A stretch of 45,833 nt of DNA from Candidatus Gastranaerophilales bacterium (GTDB lineage Bacteria; Cyanobacteriota; Vampirovibrionia; Gastranaerophilales; Gastranaerophilaceae). The notes beneath the pieces are model-generated. The model did no database searches, was not told the origin of the DNA, and worked only from the letters and a program-made list of their open reading frames with translations. The number at the start of each line of letters is the position of its first letter. Position 1 is the first letter of the stretch. Location: assembly GCA_944323165.1 (NCBI GenBank), contig CALURK010000004.1, positions 94,300-140,132 on the forward strand. The letters are read 5' to 3'. A program made the translations under genes and the position numbers. Of this stretch, positions 33,085 through 40,951 are shown in pieces.

Positions 33085-34383
33085 ATGTTAACTAAAAATT
33101 CATCATTAAAAACAACTTTTTCAGGTGTAGACTTTTCTAAGTACTCATCTAAAGTATCTGAATTTGTAAAAGAATTTTCAAGCCGTGCAAATCAACCCGG
33201 TAAATTCTTAAATTGGGTTAATTTGCCTCAAGAACAAGCTAAAAGAATAGATGATATTTATTCTTTAGCAGCTAAACTAAAGGCTCAAACAGGAATTGAT
33301 AAACTTAGCGTAATCGGTATTGGCGGTTCTAAACACACTGTTGAACACATGTTAGGAATCAACGGTCTAAACATTTGCGCTGATAAAGTATTCTTCTATT
33401 CAGATGTTGATTCAATCAGCTTTGCAAGATTTTTAGAAAAATTAGGTAATGATGTTCTAAATTCAAATTACTTAATCGCATCAAAGTCAGGTTCAACATT
33501 TGAAACAAAAGACGGATTTTTAAGAATTCAAAAAATGCTTGAAGATGCTTATATTGCAAAAGGTCAATCTGTTGAAGAAGCTAAAAAATCAACAGCAAAA
33601 CACTTTATCGCAGTAACTGACAAAAACCCTGAAAAGAGCGAACTCAGAAGAACTTCAAACGAAAACGGCTGGTTAGGCGATTTATACATCCATGATGATG
33701 TTGGCGGAAGATTTTCAGCTTTTGATGATCACGCTTTATTTACACTTGCATATGCCGGCATGAGCAAAGAAGATATGAAATCTATGCTTATGTCTGCTCA
33801 AGAAATTTCTTCACTTTCACTTTCTGATGATTTAGAAATAAATGATGCTTTAAAAGAAGGTATTTTCTGGGCTGATGCGAAGTTAAACGGAATAGACGCT
33901 TCGGTTCATCAATATATGGGCTCAATGTTTGAAAACACAGTTTACTGGCATGCACAAATGCAGAATGAATCAGTTAAAGATACTCTAAAACAGGTTGCAA
34001 AGGTCCCTGATGCAATGCACCACTCAGCAGAAGCACACTTCAACCCTGCAAACAAACTTGTATTTGCTCTTACTGTTCCTGTAGATAAGGGCGAATGTTC
34101 AGAAAACGCAGAAGCTTATATTGGCGCATTAACTAAGTCTTACGAAGTAACAGGCGCTTTCTTTAAAGAATATGTAGAAACTTCAAAACTTGGTTTAACT
34201 CCTCAAGCTGCAGGTGCAGTAACTCAATTGAGAGCATTTGCAACAGTTTACCAAGAAATCGTTGAAGCTGTTATGCAGGGACGTAAGCTTCCGGAAGTTT
34301 TAGATAGTGTACTTCAACCGCACGTAGAATTTTATAAGAAGAATTTAAAAGGCGGAGTTGTTGTTCCTGGCAGAATTTCTTAG
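33085..34383 (+). CDS. pgi: glucose-6-phosphate isomerase
   Basis: A 432-residue glucose-6-phosphate isomerase, interconverting glucose-6-phosphate and fructose-6-phosphate. Two SIS folds are seen. Key segments are LSVIGIGGSKHTVEHMLG, the sugar-phosphate loop LIASKSGSTFETKDGF, and the histidine region VAKVPDAMHHSAEAHFNP. Length is as in short bacterial PGIs such as those of Firmicutes and Thermotoga. It has its own promoter and a strong AAGGAG site. A hairpin terminator lies between it and the convergent AbrB-like gene. A short G-rich tract after the stop (34388-34411) resembles the repeat tracts near 617-643 and 1112-1130. Confidence 0.95.
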   Translation: MLTKNSSLKTTFSGVDFSKYSSKVSEFVKEFSSRANQPGKFLNWVNLPQEQAKRIDDIYSLAAKLKAQTGIDKLSVIGIGGSKHTVEHMLGINGLNICADKVFFYSDVDSISFARFLEKLGNDVLNSNYLIASKSGSTFETKDGFLRIQKMLEDAYIAKGQSVEEAKKSTAKHFIAVTDKNPEKSELRRTSNENGWLGDLYIHDDVGGRFSAFDDHALFTLAYAGMSKEDMKSMLMSAQEISSLSLSDDLEINDALKEGIFWADAKLNGIDASVHQYMGSMFENTVYWHAQMQNESVKDTLKQVAKVPDAMHHSAEAHFNPANKLVFALTVPVDKGECSENAEAYIGALTKSYEVTGAFFKEYVETSKLGLTPQAAGAVTQLRAFATVYQEIVEAVMQGRKLPEVLDSVLQPHVEFYKKNLKGGVVVPGRIS

Positions 34384-34457
34384 TGGAAAAGGGGTAAGGG
34401 GGTAAATTTTATATTTTAAATTTCTCCAAAAACTCCTATACCAAACATTAATAGAGC

Positions 34458-34492
34458 GGGCGAATTAGTGAAACAAATTCGCCCGTATTTTA
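34458..34492 (+). terminator. terminator between pgi and the AbrB-like gene
   Basis: A perfect 10-bp stem (CGGGCGAATT with AATTCGCCCG) and an 8-nt loop are followed by TATTTTAAT. It sits between convergent genes. Confidence 0.75.
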
Positions 34493-34499
34493 ATAATTA

Positions 34500-34814
34500 T
34501 TAGTTTGCTTTTTTTACAATAATCGTATTTTCTTCAACACTGATTTCTACAGAATCTTTTTCAGGGTTTATATTCAGCAATCCTAAAATCGGTTTAGACA
34601 GTACCAAACCATAGCCCCCGCCTCTTTTAATAAGCTGTTTATGAATAAGGTTCTTTTTTGCATGGATGTTTGAAGCTTTTGTTATATATAGAATGTTTTT
34701 CTTTATATTTAATTCTACTCTACGCTCATCTGGATTTATGCCGAGCATTTCAGTAAATAGTTTATTTATATAAATTATCCAAGAATTTCCATTTACTGTT
34801 AGATTTTTGTTCAA
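34500..34814 (-). CDS. double SpoVT/AbrB-like DNA-binding protein
   Basis: A 104-residue protein that is two AbrB-like units in tandem: NGNSWIIYINKLFTEMLGIN and RGGGYGLVLSKPILGLLNIN, each followed by a beta-hairpin (RRVELNIKKNILYITKA; DSVEISVEENTIIVKKA). Such swapped-hairpin folds bind DNA and occur in transition-state regulators and antitoxins. TTG is the start (34814-34812), with GGA upstream in AAAGGAAAAG. It lies 18 nt downstream of the XRE regulator gene in one transcript. No toxin-like gene is present next to it, so it is better read as a regulator than as an antitoxin. Confidence 0.75.
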   Translation of the reverse strand: MNKNLTVNGNSWIIYINKLFTEMLGINPDERRVELNIKKNILYITKASNIHAKKNLIHKQLIKRGGGYGLVLSKPILGLLNINPEKDSVEISVEENTIIVKKAN

Positions 34815-34832
34815 AACTTTTCCTTTGTATTT

Positions 34833-35102
34833 TTATTTTTCAATCATGTAAAAATCTTTTGGGAGTTTTGCTGCAATCTCATTTACAAAATCTCCGGCTT
34901 TCATTGAAAAAGCTTCTGCGATTTTAAAAACAGTTGTAAGTTGAGGATCTTTCTTTCCTCTTTCAGCTTCACTTAAAACTGATAGCGATATATCATTTTC
35001 ACTACAGAACTTGAACATACTCTGCTCCCCGCGGTGTTCTTTTATGGTTTCAGCCAGAGCGTTACGTATAAGTTTCTTTTTATTTGCTATTTTACTATTC
35101 AT
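34833..35102 (-). CDS. XRE family helix-turn-helix regulator
   Basis: An 89-residue protein with one Cro/CI-type helix-turn-helix. LAETIKEHRGEQSMFKFCSE begins the domain and ISLSVLSEAERGKKDPQLTT contains the recognition helix. KIAEAFSMKAGDFVNEI completes the five-helix bundle. The tail is short, with no sensory or peptidase domain. It leads the transcript with the double-AbrB gene. A palindromic site sits between the -35 and -10 regions of its own promoter, consistent with autorepression. It is divergent from the hypothetical gene at 35175, which it may also control. Confidence 0.85.
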   Translation of the reverse strand: MNSKIANKKKLIRNALAETIKEHRGEQSMFKFCSENDISLSVLSEAERGKKDPQLTTVFKIAEAFSMKAGDFVNEIAAKLPKDFYMIEK

Positions 35103-35130
35103 AATGATAATGTTAAAATATTATTATAAT

Positions 35131-35145
35131 TTTCGCTTTCGCGAA
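35131..35145. promoter_or_regulatory. operator candidate for the XRE regulator
   Basis: TTCGCGAA (35138-35145) is a perfect palindrome, with an extra half (TTTCGC) just left of it. It lies next to a minus-strand TATAAT (35123-35128), thus in the promoter spacer of the XRE gene, and upstream of the divergent gene's extended -10 (TGG-TAAAAT, 35153-35161). Confidence 0.5.
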
Positions 35146-35174
35146 CACGATATGGTAAAATGGTATAAAAATAT

Positions 35175-35540
35175 ATGTCTGTGGAAGATTTAAATATAGA
35201 ATACGGATATTTTTTGGATTATTTGGATAGAACTCTTAAGATTTTGCATGAAATGATTGATTCTGTTGAAAAAGAGTTGTATGGAGAAGTCGGATTTGCA
35301 GAAGAAATTAGTCAGAGAGCAAAAATGCTTGAAGGTAATTTATTTTACCTGATTCATTATGAATTGAAACTTAGGGATTTTATTAGTGAGGTAAATACAA
35401 TTGTTTTCCGTGAAAACGCGTATAAAGTTAAAGATAATGTTATAGATTTCCCTTATATTTACGATGAGGTTATTTATGTATATGAGGGCGAGAGCTTAAA
35501 AGAATGTTTAAAAAAATATTTGAAAAAAAATAAGGAATAG
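35175..35540 (+). CDS. hypothetical protein
   Basis: A 121-residue protein I do not recognise. It is acidic and mostly helical (YFLDYLDRTLKILHEMIDSV; EEISQRAKMLEGNLFYL), with a beta-like stretch IDFPYIYDEVIYVYEGES and a lysine-rich end. No signal peptide, membrane helix or catalytic motif is visible. The start has no Shine-Dalgarno: an extended -10 ends 13 nt before ATG and a TATAAA ends 5 nt before it, so the leader is very short or absent. It shares a 72-nt divergent promoter region with the XRE regulator. A toxin role was considered but has no motif support. Confidence 0.6.
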   Translation: MSVEDLNIEYGYFLDYLDRTLKILHEMIDSVEKELYGEVGFAEEISQRAKMLEGNLFYLIHYELKLRDFISEVNTIVFRENAYKVKDNVIDFPYIYDEVIYVYEGESLKECLKKYLKKNKE

Positions 35541-35557
35541 TAATAAGTGAAGCAATT

Positions 35558-35566
35558 TGTTATAAT
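35558..35566 (+). promoter_or_regulatory. extended -10 promoter, leaderless start of the acetyltransferase gene
   Basis: TGT-TATAAT (hexamer 35561-35566) ends 6 nt before ATG 35573. No ribosome site exists in the gap. Confidence 0.6.
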
Positions 35567-35572
35567 GTATTT

Positions 35573-36121
35573 ATGGAGCTTATTAAGACGTCTGATTTTA
35601 GTGTTATTTATGATGATATGCTATCCCAGTTTCCGACTTCTGAGATGAAGAGTTTGGAAATTTTTCAGAGTATTTCCGGGGTCAATTACTATATCTATAA
35701 AGTTATTGAAAAAGTTCCTGTCGGGTATGTTGTTATTTTTGAATATCAGGACTTTATATTTATTGATTATATTGCAGTGTATAAGAAATTCCACTCTCAA
35801 GGTTATGGGGGTAAGATTTTAGAGAAATTAAGGGAGGTGTTTCGGGATAAAAAAGGATGTTTTCTTGAGGTAGAGAAGCCTGATTTAGAGAACTTTAATA
35901 CAATAAGAAGAATTGATTTTTATCAAAAACATGGAGCAAAAAAGCTTGATATAAACTATCTTTATCCTAATGAAAAAGGGTTTTTACCTATGGATTTGTA
36001 CTATATCAGTTATGGCGCTGAACCTGATAGTAATGAGATTAAGAGTTTTATTACAAAATTATTTGAAGTTGTGCATAAGGACATAAATCATTCTAGTGAA
36101 ATTTTAGAAAAAATATTTTAA
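35573..36121 (+). CDS. GNAT family N-acetyltransferase
   Basis: A 182-residue GNAT protein, which moves acetyl from acetyl-CoA to an amine. Strand 4 and the acetyl-CoA loop are seen in IFIDYIAVYKKFHSQGYGGK, with the Q/R-x-x-G-x-G/A loop as QGYGGK, followed by LEKLREVF. RIDFYQKHGAKKLDINYLYP is the usual C-terminal strand with F-Y-x-K-x-G-A. The substrate (small molecule or protein) cannot be told. Translation starts 6 nt after a -10 box, so the message is probably leaderless. The sugar porter follows after a 52-nt gap with its own ribosome site. Confidence 0.82.
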   Translation: MELIKTSDFSVIYDDMLSQFPTSEMKSLEIFQSISGVNYYIYKVIEKVPVGYVVIFEYQDFIFIDYIAVYKKFHSQGYGGKILEKLREVFRDKKGCFLEVEKPDLENFNTIRRIDFYQKHGAKKLDINYLYPNEKGFLPMDLYYISYGAEPDSNEIKSFITKLFEVVHKDINHSSEILEKIF

Positions 36122-36173
36122 ATGTGTGTTATAAATTTAGATTTTGTGGAATATAAAAATTAGAGGTGTTTAT

Positions 36174-37529
36174 ATGAAATACATTTGGCTTTATGTAGTT
36201 GCAGTAATTGCATCCTTAGGTGGATTATTGTCCGGATATGATACCGGAGTAATATCAGGTGCTTTATTATTCATAAATGAAACGTGGATTTTGCCTGATA
36301 CTTTGCAGGGATTTTTAGTAAGCTCTGTTTTGATTGGTGCAGTTATTGGTGCTGCAACTAACGGAGTTTTAGCCGATATTTTCGGACGTAAAAAAATTAT
36401 TATGGCAACTGCTGTAATATTTATTTTAGGCTCACTAATGTGTGCATTTGCTCCTAATGTTTATATTCTAATATTATCGAGAATTTTTGTAGGGTTCGCA
36501 GTTGGTATAGTTAACTTTATTGTACCGCTTTATCTTTCAGAAGTTTCTCCGAAGAATTTGAGGGGAACGCTTGTTTCTCTTTATCAGTGGGCGATAACTG
36601 CAGGAATTTTGTTTTCGTATTTCATAAATGCCGTTTTTGCACAAGCTGTTTACAATTGGCGTTGGATGCTTTTTGCAGGTGTTGTTCCGGGGTTAATACT
36701 GTTTATCGGAATGTGCTTTATGAAAGATACTCCAAGGTGGCTTGTGTCTAAAAACAGAGATGGAGAGGCAAGAAAGGTTTTTGCTAAGATTGAACCTGAT
36801 ATTGACGCTGATTCAGAGATAAAAGAAATAAGAGAAACTTTGGTCGACAATAAGTCTGATAAAAAATTCAGATTATCAAAATGGATGATAATGCCGTTTG
36901 TGGTTGGAATTGGCATTATGTTTGCTCAAATTTGTACAGGTATAAATACCATAATATATTATGCTCCGACTATCTTTAAGACAGCAGGTTTTGACAGTAA
37001 CATTACGGCAATATACGCTACAACAGGTATTGGAATTGTAAATTTTGTTATGACAATTGTTGCCGTATTCTTTACCGATAAGCTTGGAAGAAAACCTCTT
37101 TTATATTTCGGATTAACAGGTGTTATGATTAGTTTATTTGCACTTGGAACTTCATTTGCTTTTGCTGATATTTTAGGCGATAGCTTGAAATGGGTAGCTG
37201 TCGGAAGCCTTGTAACTTATATAGTTTGTTTTGCTATGAGTTTGGGACCTATTGGCTGGATTTTAGTATCAGAAGTGTTCCCTCTGAAAATTAGAGGTGT
37301 TGCAATGAGTGTATGCACGGTTGCAAACTTCGCTTTTAACTTCTTTGTTGTTGCAAGTTTTCCTGTTCTTTTGCATAGAATAGGAGGAGCTTGGACTTTC
37401 TGGATGTTTGGAATTGTCTCAATTCTATGTATAATTTTTGTATACTTCTTTGTCCCTGAAACAAAGGGAATTTCTCTTGAGCAGATAGAGTCTAATTGGA
37501 GAAAAGGCGTTAAGCCGAGAGATTTTTAA
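36174..37529 (+). CDS. MFS sugar porter
   Basis: A 451-residue sugar-porter family symporter with 12 expected helices. Seen are GGLLSGYDTGVISGALLFIN in helix 1, DIFGRKKIIM (the loop 2-3 motif), SRIFVGFAVGIVNFIVPLYL, SEVSPKNLRGTLVS, the QICTGINTIIYYAPTIF helix 7 motif, DKLGRKPLLY, and PETKGISLEQIE near the end. The family imports hexoses, pentoses or inositol, commonly with H+. The start at 36174 is chosen because AGAGGTG lies 5 nt upstream; an in-frame ATG at 36144 lacks such a site. Confidence 0.9.
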   Translation: MKYIWLYVVAVIASLGGLLSGYDTGVISGALLFINETWILPDTLQGFLVSSVLIGAVIGAATNGVLADIFGRKKIIMATAVIFILGSLMCAFAPNVYILILSRIFVGFAVGIVNFIVPLYLSEVSPKNLRGTLVSLYQWAITAGILFSYFINAVFAQAVYNWRWMLFAGVVPGLILFIGMCFMKDTPRWLVSKNRDGEARKVFAKIEPDIDADSEIKEIRETLVDNKSDKKFRLSKWMIMPFVVGIGIMFAQICTGINTIIYYAPTIFKTAGFDSNITAIYATTGIGIVNFVMTIVAVFFTDKLGRKPLLYFGLTGVMISLFALGTSFAFADILGDSLKWVAVGSLVTYIVCFAMSLGPIGWILVSEVFPLKIRGVAMSVCTVANFAFNFFVVASFPVLLHRIGGAWTFWMFGIVSILCIIFVYFFVPETKGISLEQIESNWRKGVKPRDF

Positions 37530-37581
37530 TTAGTCTTTAATTTTATCTCATTGTCTAATTTTTAAACCTAAAACTCTTAAT

Positions 37582-37587
37582 CATAAT
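37582..37587 (+). promoter_or_regulatory. -10 box, leaderless start of the MCE gene
   Basis: CATAAT ends 7 nt before ATG 37595. An AAGG in the gap is too close to the start (1 nt) to be a normal ribosome site. Confidence 0.4.
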
Positions 37588-37594
37588 ACAAGGT

Positions 37595-38449
37595 ATGAAA
37601 AGAGTTTTAGTTTTAATTATAAGTATAATATTGGTAATTTTCTTTATCGGATATAAGATGTACACTACGAGAAATATGCGTGTGACTGCCGTTTTTGAAA
37701 AATTGGAGCCTTTTCCAAAAAATATTGATGTGTACTATAAAGGTTTTAAATTAGGGCGCACTGTTAAAGTATATCCTTCAAAAGATTTTAAAACGACAAG
37801 CGTGGATATGATACTTAATGTAAAGGGAATAGATTTGCCTGAAAATATTTCTGCTAAAGTAAGGGTTAAAAACAAAAGAGATTATGTAGAAATAGAATAT
37901 CCTGACGAGCCTTCTGTAAGTTTGTTAAAAAATCACTCTGTTATAAAGGGCGAAACTTGCCAGAATATATCAAGTTATATCGATGCACAGGCGGAAAACG
38001 GAAGTTTGGATGAGCTTAGAGATAACTTGAATACAACAATTCAAACCGCTGCAGTTACTTTAAATTCTTTAACAGAGCTTTTGGACACAACAAACGGTGT
38101 TGTAAAGGATTTGAAACCTTCACTTATAGAAAGCGGAAATAATTTGGCAATTGCAAGCAAAAATTTAGCCGATGTAACAGGAGATTTAAGCAAATCTGCA
38201 AATACTAATATGATAAGTAATACTTTTGAAAACATAGAACAAACAACTGTGAATATAGAAAGAATGACAAAAAATCTGGAAAATTCTTCTATTGATATTA
38301 ATGATATAACAGAGAATGCAAACAAAAATACGATGCTCTTGATAAATTGTTTGATAAAAAATATCAATGATATAGTGGTCGGATTTAAAAATACACTTTC
38401 AACCCGTTTTGGCGGAATGAAGGTTATGTTTGGAAAACCTATGAGCTAA
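37595..38449 (+). CDS. MCE/MlaD domain protein
   Basis: A 284-residue protein with a single N-terminal membrane helix (about residues 4-20) followed by an MCE domain (VTAVFEKLEPFPKNIDVYYK, then GFKLGRTVKVYPS and INLPENISAK-like strands) and a long helical region. MCE proteins are periplasmic hexamers that carry phospholipids between membranes, usually with an MlaE permease and MlaF ATPase. Those genes are not here, so it is an orphan in this window. Its helical tail (NLNTTIQTAAVTLNSLTELL) resembles the tunnel-forming part of longer MCE proteins. Predicted leaderless start. Confidence 0.85.
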   Translation: MKRVLVLIISIILVIFFIGYKMYTTRNMRVTAVFEKLEPFPKNIDVYYKGFKLGRTVKVYPSKDFKTTSVDMILNVKGIDLPENISAKVRVKNKRDYVEIEYPDEPSVSLLKNHSVIKGETCQNISSYIDAQAENGSLDELRDNLNTTIQTAAVTLNSLTELLDTTNGVVKDLKPSLIESGNNLAIASKNLADVTGDLSKSANTNMISNTFENIEQTTVNIERMTKNLENSSIDINDITENANKNTMLLINCLIKNINDIVVGFKNTLSTRFGGMKVMFGKPMS

Positions 38450-38500
38450 TAAATTATGAATTAGTTAAATAAACTCTGCTTTACATTGTTTCATACTTTC

Positions 38501-38529
38501 TTGAATTGAAAAAATATTTACGATATCCT
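38501..38529 (+). promoter_or_regulatory. promoter for minCDE
   Basis: TTGAAT (38501-38506), a 17-nt spacer and TATCCT (38524-38529) precede minC by about 30 nt. An AGGA ribosome site is 8 nt before ATG 38561. Confidence 0.45.
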
Positions 38530-38560
38530 TTAGATGTTGTAGATTATTTAGGAATTACAG

Positions 38561-39547
38561 ATGGAAAAAGTTTTGGCAGAGAATGGATTTATAATAGATT
38601 TGAGCGATGCTAAAAATACAACACAACTGGTTTTTGAGTTGAGCTCAATAATGGAACATCCTGAAGTAAAGGGTAAAGATGTTCGATTAAAATTAGGAAG
38701 TTTGGATTTAAAACAATCGCAACTTTTAAGTATAAAAGCCTTGATAGAATCAATGGATGCGACTTTAGCATTTATAGATACTGTATCAGAACAAACTGAA
38801 GCTTCTGCAGTAAGCTTGGGAATAGTTATCTCCAAGGTTTCAGATACAGTAGAGCCTTCAATTGTATGTACTCCAAAGGAAGAAATAAAAGAAGAACCTG
38901 TCATAGTTAAGACAGAAGATGAAAGAGATTCTGAAGGTAAGACAATAGAAGTTCACGCAGGTGAGCCGACAAATCCGATTGAAACTGCTTCTGGGGTAGA
39001 AGATGTTTATGATGAAGAAACAACAGAGGAGTTATCAGAGATAATACCTTCTGAACACTTTGATTCAGATTTTGAGTTGTTGGCTAAAAATGAAGGTTTA
39101 TTGAAGCCGGAAGAAACAAGCAAGTATATTTTGTTGGATACAGGAGATGTTTTACCTGAAAGCTCTGAAGAAAATAATGTTAGTACAGAAACTCTTCCGA
39201 CATTATACATAAATCAAACACTTCGCTCAGGTCAGACTGTAAGTTATGAAGGTAATATTTTGATTATAGGTGATGCTCATCCTGGAAGTGAAATTGTTGC
39301 AAGCGGTGACATAACTGTTTGGGGAATTTTGGGCGGTATTGCTCATGCTGGATCTCAGGGAAATGTTACTGCAAAAGTAAGAGCATTAAAGTTAAATGCG
39401 ATACAATTAAGAATAGCTGGTTTATACGCAAGACGTAATGATACATTGAACGTACCTTATGTCCAGAAAACCAATGAGTTTACTCCAGAGGAAGCTCAAA
39501 TAGAAGATGGAAAGATAGTAATTTATAAAAAGTTAAGGAGAGATTAA
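38561..39547 (+). CDS. minC: septum site-determining protein MinC
   Basis: A 328-residue MinC, the inhibitor that stops FtsZ rings forming at the poles. The N-terminal domain is about residues 1-110. The C-terminal beta-helix starts near 212 (YINQTLRSGQTVSYEGNILI) with the classic GDAHPGSEIVASGDITVWG and LGGIAHAGSQGN, and it binds MinD. The linker (about 110-211) is unusually long and acidic (for example DEETTEELSEIIPSEHFDSD). Its stop overlaps the minD start by one base (TAATG). Gene order and fused spacing show a minCDE operon. Confidence 0.93.
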   Translation: MEKVLAENGFIIDLSDAKNTTQLVFELSSIMEHPEVKGKDVRLKLGSLDLKQSQLLSIKALIESMDATLAFIDTVSEQTEASAVSLGIVISKVSDTVEPSIVCTPKEEIKEEPVIVKTEDERDSEGKTIEVHAGEPTNPIETASGVEDVYDEETTEELSEIIPSEHFDSDFELLAKNEGLLKPEETSKYILLDTGDVLPESSEENNVSTETLPTLYINQTLRSGQTVSYEGNILIIGDAHPGSEIVASGDITVWGILGGIAHAGSQGNVTAKVRALKLNAIQLRIAGLYARRNDTLNVPYVQKTNEFTPEEAQIEDGKIVIYKKLRRD

Positions 39548-40359
39548 TGGCAGGTCGAGTAATAGTAATTACATCCGGAAAAGGTGGAGTAGGAAAAACC
39601 ACGACGAGTGCGAATATCGGTACAGCTCTAGCTAAAGCCGGATATAAAGTTGTCCTTATAGATACTGATTTAGGCTTAAGAAACCTTGATTTGCTATTAG
39701 GGCTTGAAAATAGAATTGTATATACAATTGTAGACGTTATAGAAGAACGTTGTAAATTAAAACAAGCGTTAGTAAAAGATAAGAAAAATCCAAATCTATC
39801 TTTATTGGCAGCGGCTCAAACTCGTGATAAGAGTGCAGTTAATGCAGATCAGTTGAAGGAAATTTGTGAAACATTAAAAGAAGAAAATGACTTTGTATTA
39901 ATCGATTGCCCAGCAGGTATAGAACAAGGTTTCCAGAATGCTGTAGCGGGAGCAAGCGAAGCTATCGTCGTTACAACTCCTGAAATGTCAGCAATAAGAG
40001 ATGCTGATAGAATTATTGGTTTGTTAGAAGCAAAAGAAGAAATTAAAAGCTACAAACTCTTATTAAATAGGGTTCGTCCAAGCCTGATTAAATCCAATGA
40101 TATGATGAGTGTGGATGATGTAGTAGAAATTCTTTCGTGTCCTTTAATAGGAATAATTCCTGAAGATACAGGAATCATAACATCTACAAATAAGGGTGAA
40201 CCAATTGTCAATGATGAAAATGCTTTAGCAGGCAAAGCATACAGAAACGTAGCACAAAGAATTCTCGGTGAAGAAGTTCCTTTCTTGGATTTGGATGAGC
40301 CAAAAGGAATTATGGCAAAGATAAAAAATGTATTTGCAAAATTGAAAGCGAAGGTGTAG
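39547..40359 (+). CDS. minD: septum site-determining protein MinD
   Basis: A 270-residue ParA/MinD ATPase. The deviant Walker A is GKGGVGKTTTS at about residues 11-21, switch I includes LIDTDLGLRNLDLLLG, and VLIDCPAGIEQGFQNAVAGA follows. The C-terminal amphipathic helix (IMAKIKNVFAKLKAKV) is the membrane-targeting sequence, which places the ATP-bound dimer on the inner membrane. With MinE it drives pole-to-pole pattern formation. It follows minC with a shared base and precedes minE by one nucleotide. Confidence 0.97.
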   Translation: MAGRVIVITSGKGGVGKTTTSANIGTALAKAGYKVVLIDTDLGLRNLDLLLGLENRIVYTIVDVIEERCKLKQALVKDKKNPNLSLLAAAQTRDKSAVNADQLKEICETLKEENDFVLIDCPAGIEQGFQNAVAGASEAIVVTTPEMSAIRDADRIIGLLEAKEEIKSYKLLLNRVRPSLIKSNDMMSVDDVVEILSCPLIGIIPEDTGIITSTNKGEPIVNDENALAGKAYRNVAQRILGEEVPFLDLDEPKGIMAKIKNVFAKLKAKV

Positions 40360-40360
40360 G

Positions 40361-40897
40361 ATGGGACTTTTCTCTGATATTTATAATACAGTGGCTAAGT
40401 TCTTCCGCCCTCAAGAAGGACAGGGTGATGCTTCCAAATCTGTTGCGACAAACAGATTGAAACTTGTTTTGATGCAAGACAGAACCAATTTGACACCAAA
40501 AATTTTAGAGCAAATGCGTGGTGAGCTGATAGATCTTTTATCCAGATATGTAGAGTTAGATAAAGAACTCTTGGAACTTAATTTTGAACACGAAGGAGAT
40601 CAAGTAGCTTTAATGCTTTCAATTCCAGTAATTAGAGCAAAAGATGAAGAAGAAATTGAAGCTGCATTGAGGGCTGAGGCTGAAAAAATTGAAGCTAAGC
40701 TTGAAAATAAAGGTAATAATTCCGAAGAGGATGCTCCAGAGGTAACGGAAGAAGCTTCAGAGGAAGTTGAAGAAGAACATTCAACTAATGAAGTTGCAGA
40801 TGGGGGTGAAAATTCCGGCATGTCAACTCCTGAGGATATGAATACAAATAAAACTCAGGAAGAGCAAGAAGAAGTTAAAGAGGAATGCCAAGGATAA
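40361..40897 (+). CDS. minE: MinE with a long acidic C-terminal extension
   Basis: A 178-residue MinE. The core is recognised by the membrane-binding start MGLFSDIYNTVAKFF, the MinD-contact stretch RLKLVLMQDRTNLTPKILEQ and the dimer fold ending VALMLSIPVIRAK near residue 88. MinE is normally about 85-100 residues. Here a further 80 or so follow, first helical (EEIEAALRAEAEKIEAKLEN), then very acidic (TEEASEEVEEEHSTNEVADG) and ending CQG. The tail is probably disordered. It is in frame without interruption. It lies one nucleotide after minD and is followed by a strong terminator. Confidence 0.92.
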   Translation: MGLFSDIYNTVAKFFRPQEGQGDASKSVATNRLKLVLMQDRTNLTPKILEQMRGELIDLLSRYVELDKELLELNFEHEGDQVALMLSIPVIRAKDEEEIEAALRAEAEKIEAKLENKGNNSEEDAPEVTEEASEEVEEEHSTNEVADGGENSGMSTPEDMNTNKTQEEQEEVKEECQG

Positions 40898-40906
40898 GTT
40901 AGAATT

Positions 40907-40946
40907 TTAAAATAGAGCCGGCATTATATGCCGGCTCTATTTTTTG
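40907..40946. terminator. bidirectional terminator between minE and the alcohol dehydrogenase gene
   Basis: A perfect 13-bp stem (ATAGAGCCGGCAT / ATGCCGGCTCTAT) with a TAT loop is flanked by A-run and T-run, so it can act on both convergent transcripts. Confidence 0.9.
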
Positions 40947-40951
40947 AATAA

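Noticed and set aside
34500..35102. Toxin-antitoxin locus
   Set aside because: Both proteins are DNA-binding and no adjacent protein has a RelE, MazF, HicA, VapC or other toxin motif.
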